Below, piece after piece: positions 5,673 to 9,116 of a stretch of DNA of 9,116 nucleotides (its first letter is position 1; each line of letters starts with the position of its first letter). Source of the stretch: Kiritimatiellia bacterium (lineage in GTDB: Bacteria; Verrucomicrobiota; Kiritimatiellia; RFP12; UBA1067); assembly GCA_017521065.1 (NCBI GenBank), contig JAFXEA010000476.1:1-9116 (forward strand), written 5' to 3'. Position numbers and translations under genes: made by a program. The notes below the pieces were generated by a model. It made no database searches. It saw nothing but the letters and a program-made list of their open reading frames with translations, and was not told the DNA's origin.

Positions 5673-5720
5673 CATTCAAACTGGCGCACACATTATAAAC
5701 AAACAAAATAATCTATTGAA

Positions 5721-8700
5721 TCATCTGGCAGACGGCAGATAGCACATTGTCGCAATGCCATTAAGCGGCATGTCCGGCTTCCAGTAGCGGAGCGGGGACC
5801 CCTTCTTTCCTGTCAATGGATCGATGGGAGTAACCTCGCGCCCAAAATCAACCGTCGCCGGACCCGCTATCCTGTGAACGCAAGCAACGCCATTGCCAAC
5901 ATAAGTGACATTGCCTGGAGCAGCATACACGCGAGCGCCTGCGCCACAGGCAAGCTCGTTGAGCTTAAGGTCCGTAACATCCTTCACATCCATGACCGTC
6001 ACGCCGTCTCCCAACGCCGCAAGAGCATCGGCGGCGGATGCGAAATCACGGCTGCACATCCCTATCTTTCCTACCACAACAATCTTCATACCGGCTGCCG
6101 ACATCTTCCGCAACCGCGCCGCCTCCGCCCTTGTTATGGACACCGGATTCCAGAGCATGCACAGCCTGTAAACAGGAAAATCGCCATTCACATCCGAAAG
6201 CAGATGCATGGCCGGAATCACACCGCTCGTGCGCCAGACGGCGTTCGGCGTTTCGTATGCTGTGCGCTCGGCGAGAAGACGGGTCTTTTCGTCGAACACA
6301 ATCGCAACCGAAGGCTTCTCATATCTTCCGACATGCTTCGCAGCATGCGTGTTCATCGCAAACGCCTTGCGTATCGTCGCCATCGCCTCCGGTTCATGGA
6401 ACCAGCTTCCGAACATGTCGAAGAAATAGAATCCCTGTCCGCCAGACGCAATCACGCTTGAGATGTCGCGCATTATCTGCACGTCATACTCTTCGGCGGT
6501 CGAAGGTATGGCGTGAACCTTCGGTGCGGCGGCGGAGACATGCTGCGTGCGACGTGTGCGATGGTCAAGTTCCTGAATGTAAAGCACGTTTCTGCCGTTT
6601 ATGGCAGCGATGGTGTTGTTTGCTGAAGCTCCAAGCCCTCCAACCGCGCGGTTGCCGCCGTAGTAGCTCACCGTAGCAATGATGTTCACGGCGTCGTCCT
6701 TCAAAAGTTCATCAAGCGCAAGCCGGGAAGCCTGGGACCATATGGCCGTCGTCCACCACAGCTCGATAACGGCAGGTCTCCCCCATGCCTTCTTCATGGT
6801 CTTAGCGAAGCCGTTGATCGTTTGCGACGTTCCAACGGAAACAAACCTGCGGCAGTCGGCAAGCCTTCTTCCGAATCCCGGCTTGTCGTCGAAGTACTCC
6901 TTTGAATGGAACTCTGCAGGCGTAGGGTTCCTCGCCGTTTCGAGCGTCACGGACGGATCGCCCCACGCCTTCTGCAGGGCGGCATCGGTTCCATACAGTT
7001 CCTTGAGATAGCGGCACAAGGCTTTGCGGTTTCCTTCTGAATAATCGAAGTGACCATGGGTAGGCTTGTACTCCCACTGCACGAACTGTCCATCCATTCC
7101 GCCGGAGAACTGAAAGCCCACCACAATATTCCCAGCCGGTGACTTCTTGAGCCAATCCGCAAGCGCGACAAGACCCTTCTCCACATACGCCCTGTATGCG
7201 TCGCCGGTATAGGAGTACGCAAAATAGTCTATAGGATCCGGACCAAACGGCTGATTGCCGAATCCCCTGAATCCATGAAGGTGCACCCTTCCGCGTTCAC
7301 CCTTGTCGTTGACGAATATCTCATCCGGATTGGCTTCGATGAAAGCCCTGTCCGGGGAAACCTCGATCGCAAGGATCACCCGCGCCTTGGGGTTGGCCTT
7401 GTGTATGCGAAGGAGGTTATCCTCGATCGGCGTGAAATCGAACTTCTTCGCCTTCGGATCCCAAAGAGCCTTATCCCATTTCACGGAAGCATAGAGCCTT
7501 GAACCGCAGTTGAACGAAAGGACAATATCCGACCCGGCCTCACCCATGAGACGATAATCTGCCGCGCCCTTGTAGATGTTTGCCGGCACTTTGCGCCCAT
7601 CGACGAAAAGAGCAGGAGCTCCGTTCTCACGGCGGATTTCAGCCGTTGAAGGCTTGAGCTTCGCCATTTCCTTCAGCGCGGCCTCGCGATTCTCCGGCAT
7701 CGGGTCGTGCGGGGAATAAAGGCCCTTGAAAAGAGCTGTTTTCCTCTTAAGCTTCCCGTTGCGGAACGTGAACTCCGGACAGTCGCTGAAATAGGTCCGA
7801 TTGCCCTTAGCGTCATCCGATATCTCCACGTGCACCTTGCCGTCCTTCGTCCATGCCTTGAACGCTCGTGGCGGCAGGTTGCAGCGGCGGCCTTTCACCG
7901 TGGCGACAAGACGTTCCTTCGTGTTTCCGTTCGCGACAACGCACGTACCATCCTTGTACTCCACGAATATCTGGTTGCGTGACACAGCTCCAGAGGCGAT
8001 CGCCGCCGAGGACGTCTGCTGTTTGCCGTCCGCACCGAAGTACGCAATGCTCTTCACATCCGCCTGCGTATATCGCGCAGCGATCGGCTGAACCATGGCA
8101 TAGCTCTTGAGCGCAATCGGCAACCCCTTTTCGAGATCGACTTTGGCGCGTGTGCCATATGCAAGCCCGAACGGCTTCATCGGATCAAAGCAGTAGTCGA
8201 GAATCAGGAACGGGGCGTGTCCAAAAGCGACAGTCGCGGTAAGGAACAGATCGATAAGCTCGTCACGCTCCCTGTCGTTTGAGGCGTTCGGCATGTAGAA
8301 GCGGCGCTGTTCCGGAGTTTTGCCCGGACTGAACATCGAAAGCGTTCCCATACCGAAGTTGCATTCCTTGGGATGAATCTTCAGGAGGTCGAAATCAACG
8401 ATCCACGGCTGCTTCAGGAAGTCGTATTCGCGATCCTGCGCGTAGTTGCCGTCCGTAAGGCCAGAATAGAAGAAATGTCGGGCGCCTTCGGAATACACCG
8501 GACCTTCCCAGAACTTCTTCTGGAGGAGCATGAGTTCGCCCCAGGCATAGTACGTCTGCGCAAAGGTGGCGGCTCCCGGCACGCGTGCATCGTAGTCGGT
8601 GCGGCGCCACGGGGTTGTAGCCGTATGGACGTCGCAGTACGCCGTGTTGAACGCAAATTTAGCCTGCGCCGCAGGAACGATCCTCTCGCAGTATTCCGGC

Positions 8701-9014
8701 GCAAGCACGGCCTTGGGGCCATAGCAGCGCACCCATGCCGTGACCATGGATCCATCAGGGCGACGCGTTATCAAATCCCTTTTCCAGTTTGCATTCATCG
8801 GCGCGAAGTCGGTGTAGTTGTTGTACGGACCGTACACATATCCCAGCTCGCCGCGCAAATAGCGGGAATATGCCTCGGCACCGGCATCACCGCCGCGTCC
8901 AGGCGCGGCATCGGTGCGGAACGTGAAGCTTTCGCCGCGGTCGCGCCAGATGGTTTCATGGTCGTTGATCGCAACGTGTTCGATGCCGGCCTTCTTGACC
9001 TCTTTCCAGAACAA
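5721..9014 (-). CDS. Very large two-module glycoside-hydrolase-like protein (reading frame disrupted near its N-terminal side)
   Basis: At least 1097 residues; residue 1 here is the TTG at 9014. Residues 1-300 look like one barrel-type glycosidase module: NDHETIWRDRGESFTFRT, YNNYTDF, YCDVHTATTPWRRTDYD (Asp128) and EGPVYSEGARHFFYSGL (Glu176) resemble paired catalytic acids. Residues 310-425 look beta-rich. Residues 465-890 resemble a GH42-like clan GH-A barrel: ALFVDGRKVPANIY, VVGFQFSGGMDGQFVQWE (631-648), YSEGNRKALCRYLKELYG, ALQKAWGDPSVT, and LYIQELDHRT with a nucleophile-like Glu815. Residues 899-990 look like the flavodoxin-like domain that follows GH42 barrels. The usual acid/base NE after strand 4 is not found. 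The TTG has no Shine-Dalgarno and conserved-looking sequence runs on upstream, so the true start is elsewhere. The stop is TGA. No signal peptide can be judged. Substrate is unknown; a polysaccharide or host-glycan role is inference. Confidence 0.75.
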   Translation of the reverse strand: MFWKEVKKAGIEHVAINDHETIWRDRGESFTFRTDAAPGRGGDAGAEAYSRYLRGELGYVYGPYNNYTDFAPMNANWKRDLITRRPDGSMVTAWVRCYGPKAVLAPEYCERIVPAAQAKFAFNTAYCDVHTATTPWRRTDYDARVPGAATFAQTYYAWGELMLLQKKFWEGPVYSEGARHFFYSGLTDGNYAQDREYDFLKQPWIVDFDLLKIHPKECNFGMGTLSMFSPGKTPEQRRFYMPNASNDRERDELIDLFLTATVAFGHAPFLILDYCFDPMKPFGLAYGTRAKVDLEKGLPIALKSYAMVQPIAARYTQADVKSIAYFGADGKQQTSSAAIASGAVSRNQIFVEYKDGTCVVANGNTKERLVATVKGRRCNLPPRAFKAWTKDGKVHVEISDDAKGNRTYFSDCPEFTFRNGKLKRKTALFKGLYSPHDPMPENREAALKEMAKLKPSTAEIRRENGAPALFVDGRKVPANIYKGAADYRLMGEAGSDIVLSFNCGSRLYASVKWDKALWDPKAKKFDFTPIEDNLLRIHKANPKARVILAIEVSPDRAFIEANPDEIFVNDKGERGRVHLHGFRGFGNQPFGPDPIDYFAYSYTGDAYRAYVEKGLVALADWLKKSPAGNIVVGFQFSGGMDGQFVQWEYKPTHGHFDYSEGNRKALCRYLKELYGTDAALQKAWGDPSVTLETARNPTPAEFHSKEYFDDKPGFGRRLADCRRFVSVGTSQTINGFAKTMKKAWGRPAVIELWWTTAIWSQASRLALDELLKDDAVNIIATVSYYGGNRAVGGLGASANNTIAAINGRNVLYIQELDHRTRRTQHVSAAAPKVHAIPSTAEEYDVQIMRDISSVIASGGQGFYFFDMFGSWFHEPEAMATIRKAFAMNTHAAKHVGRYEKPSVAIVFDEKTRLLAERTAYETPNAVWRTSGVIPAMHLLSDVNGDFPVYRLCMLWNPVSITRAEAARLRKMSAAGMKIVVVGKIGMCSRDFASAADALAALGDGVTVMDVKDVTDLKLNELACGAGARVYAAPGNVTYVGNGVACVHRIAGPATVDFGREVTPIDPLTGKKGSPLRYWKPDMPLNGIATMCYLPSAR

Positions 9015-9116
9015 GCGGTCGAACTTATGGTCGTAGGACGCATGGGCGCGTCAGGCACGAGTTCCCGTAACGGCCTTGTGCGGAGAGACGGGATTGGGGA
9101 TCTCCGGCAAGACCTC
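9015..9116 (-). pseudogene. Upstream in-frame continuation of the large hydrolase gene, interrupted by a TGA
   Basis: From the window edge to the TTG at 9014 the hydrolase frame stays open except for one TGA at 9053-9051. Upstream of it the frame reads EVLPEIPNPVSPHKAVTGTR plus Ala, and after it RAHASYDHKFDR, running straight into LFWKEVKKAG. Codons on both sides look like normal coding sequence and there is no Shine-Dalgarno or ATG in this frame, so the gene probably began beyond the window and now carries a nonsense codon. A sequencing or assembly error, or true recoding, is also possible. TGA is a normal stop for uppS, the DUF2400 gene and this gene's own 3' end. Confidence 0.55.

Noticed and set aside
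3915..5711. Long open frame (about 598 codons) on the plus strand opposite alaS
   Set aside because: Same explanation: an antisense shadow of alaS codon bias. No domain or Shine-Dalgarno supports it, and it runs through the alaS promoter.
9051..9053. TGA read as selenocysteine or as Trp by a changed genetic code
   Set aside because: TGA is a normal stop for three other genes here and Trp uses TGG. No clear SECIS hairpin follows, and the position has no obvious redox role. Nonsense mutation or sequence error is simpler.
8795..9058. Frameshifted start in another minus-strand frame (GTG at 9058) as the N-terminus of the hydrolase
   Set aside because: That frame gives an Arg/Ser/Thr-rich product without motif, whereas the hydrolase frame reads YDHKFDRLFWKEVKK directly into the conserved part.
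1..9116. CRISPR array, IS element, prophage or toxin-antitoxin module
   Set aside because: No regularly spaced repeats, no terminal inverted repeats with a transposase, and no small gene pair of that type were seen on either strand.

Overview
The window carries ordinary bacterial chromosome of moderately high G+C content. Every protein gene is on the minus strand and one tRNA gene is on the plus strand. Shine-Dalgarno sequences (AGGAG type) and sigma70-like promoters are easy to see. TGA is used as a real stop at the end of uppS, the DUF2400 gene and the large hydrolase. A short Cys-rich alanyl-tRNA synthetase next to a very large, sulfatase-free glycosidase-like protein suggests a PVC-group bacterium (Lentisphaerota/Kiritimatiellota-like, possibly a gut lineage). 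That placement is inference from gene style and has low confidence.

Layout in plus-strand order: (1) 1-212 is the N-terminal 70 codons of dxs, cut by the window edge and joined by an ATGA overlap to uppS (209-919), so two isoprenoid/undecaprenyl steps are translationally coupled. An extended -10 promoter lies at 964-972. (2) 1010-1133 is a non-coding stretch with an AT-rich dyad, a long imperfect hairpin and, directly after the pgk stop codon, a compact structure that can be read as a pseudoknot-type terminator. (3) 1134-2732 is an rpsT-pgk transcription unit (ribosomal protein bS20, phosphoglycerate kinase). (4) 2773-2820 holds two divergent promoters whose -35 hexamers overlap. One serves rpsT-pgk (-), the other a tRNA-Thr(CGT) gene (+, 2841-2916), which is followed by a strong bidirectional hairpin terminator. 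(5) 3032-5636 is alaS followed one base later by a DUF2400/TIGR02757 gene. AlaRS here is 606 residues and ends right after the editing domain. (6) 5721-9116 is a very large glycoside-hydrolase-like gene with two barrel-like parts. Its reading frame continues upstream to the window edge but is broken by one in-frame TGA at 9051-9053.

The window is mostly housekeeping: translation (rpsT, alaS, tRNA-Thr), glycolysis (pgk) and isoprenoid/cell-wall lipid carrier synthesis (uppS, dxs), beside one catabolic accessory gene. I found no phage, IS, CRISPR or defence system. The points most worth checking are the in-frame TGA in the hydrolase, its apparent double-glycosidase architecture with no recognisable GH42-type acid/base residue, the C-terminally short AlaRS, the glycosylase-like motif in the DUF2400 protein, the overlapping divergent promoters, and terminators whose loops can pair with sequence just before the T-run.
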